From assembly GCA_003444615.1 (NCBI GenBank), contig DLUN01000053.1, forward strand, positions 1,815-8,677: a stretch of 6,863 nt of DNA. Reading direction: 5' to 3'. Source of the DNA: Syntrophomonas sp. (GTDB taxonomy: Bacteria > Bacillota > Syntrophomonadia > Syntrophomonadales > Syntrophomonadaceae). A program made the position numbers and the translations under genes. The notes beneath the pieces are model-generated. The model was not told the origin of the DNA, did no database searches, and saw only the letters and a program-made list of their open reading frames with translations. This document shows positions 6,588 to 6,863 of this stretch, in pieces (position 1 is the stretch's first letter; each line of letters starts with the position of its first letter).

Positions 6588-6863
6588 TTAATAACGACGC
6601 CGGGCCATGGTAGAAGCAATACCCAGTTCATTGCGGTATTTAGCTACCGTACGGCGGGAGATGCAAATACCCTCTTTTTGCAGAGTCTGGGAGATTACTT
6701 CATCGCTTAAAGGCTGGGTGGGATCTTCCTGGGCCACCAGGTCCTCTATTTTCTTTTTAATACTGCGAGCTGATACTTTTTCTCTCCCGCGGGAACATTT
6801 GACCCCGGTACTGAAGAAGTATTTCAACTCAAACAAGCCCTGGGGAGTCTGGATGTATTTATT
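6588..6863 (-). CDS. rpoN: RNA polymerase sigma-54 factor, C-terminal end (5' part off the right edge)
   Basis: Only the last 91 residues are in the window; the frame stays open to the right edge. The visible part is the sigma-54 DNA-binding domain. It starts NKYIQTPQGLFELKYFF, a hallmark of RpoN, and near the end carries the RpoN box as SRRTVAKYRN (canonical ARRTVAKYRE), which recognises the -24 promoter element. It ends in ARRRY, a usual kind of RpoN terminus. A TTG at 6836 could be mistaken for a start, but homology continues upstream of it, so this is a truncated view and not a small gene. Sigma-54 directs activator-dependent transcription from -24/-12 promoters. Its position before cggR is, as far as I recall, common in clostridial genomes and does not itself show that it controls glycolysis. 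I see no intrinsic terminator after its TAA. Confidence 0.96.
   Translation of the reverse strand, partial: NKYIQTPQGLFELKYFFSTGVKCSRGREKVSARSIKKKIEDLVAQEDPTQPLSDEVISQTLQKEGICISRRTVAKYRNELGIASTMARRRY

Noticed and set aside
6588..6836. A separate 82-residue gene starting at the TTG at 6836
   Set aside because: The same frame continues to the window edge with the conserved RpoN sequence NKYIQTPQG, so it is the tail of rpoN.

Overview
The window is one co-directional minus-strand locus. Read in the direction of transcription (high to low coordinate) it holds the 3' end of rpoN (sigma-54), a regulatory intergenic region, and then cggR-gap-pgk-tpiA-gpmI-eno, with eno cut off by the left edge. This is the lower-glycolysis (triose to phosphoenolpyruvate) operon of Firmicutes under its own repressor, CggR. 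The gene set, the rpoN-cggR junction, strong Shine-Dalgarno sequences, a TTG start and frequent ATA isoleucine codons at roughly half G+C point to an anaerobic clostridial-type Firmicute, perhaps of the Syntrophomonas/Desulfotomaculum/Moorella kind. I cannot name the genus from sequence alone.

Layout: rpoN C-terminus 6588-6863; control region 6422-6587 with an extended -10 promoter, a CggR-type operator in the 5' leader and several small repeats; cggR 5390-6421; gap 4381-5385; pgk 3165-4355; tpiA 2377-3135; gpmI 837-2384; eno 1-776. Spacings within the operon are 4, 25 and 29 bp, then an 8-bp overlap, then 60 bp before eno. I see no intrinsic terminator between any of the genes, so one polycistronic message from the promoter near 6521 is likely.

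How the genes work together: GapA, Pgk, TpiA, GpmI and Eno convert triose phosphates to phosphoenolpyruvate, and all these steps are reversible, so they also serve gluconeogenesis. CggR is expected to bind the operator between the promoter and its own start codon and to release it when fructose-1,6-bisphosphate rises. Every inducer-contacting residue I could check is present.

This is largely an ordinary housekeeping locus and I found no new system. The points worth a second look are local. They are a lysine at a normally invariant substrate-binding arginine of Pgk, an atypical loop-6 hinge in TpiA, two active-site or cofactor-site changes in GapA, a CggR operator with shifted geometry, and short repeats around the promoter.
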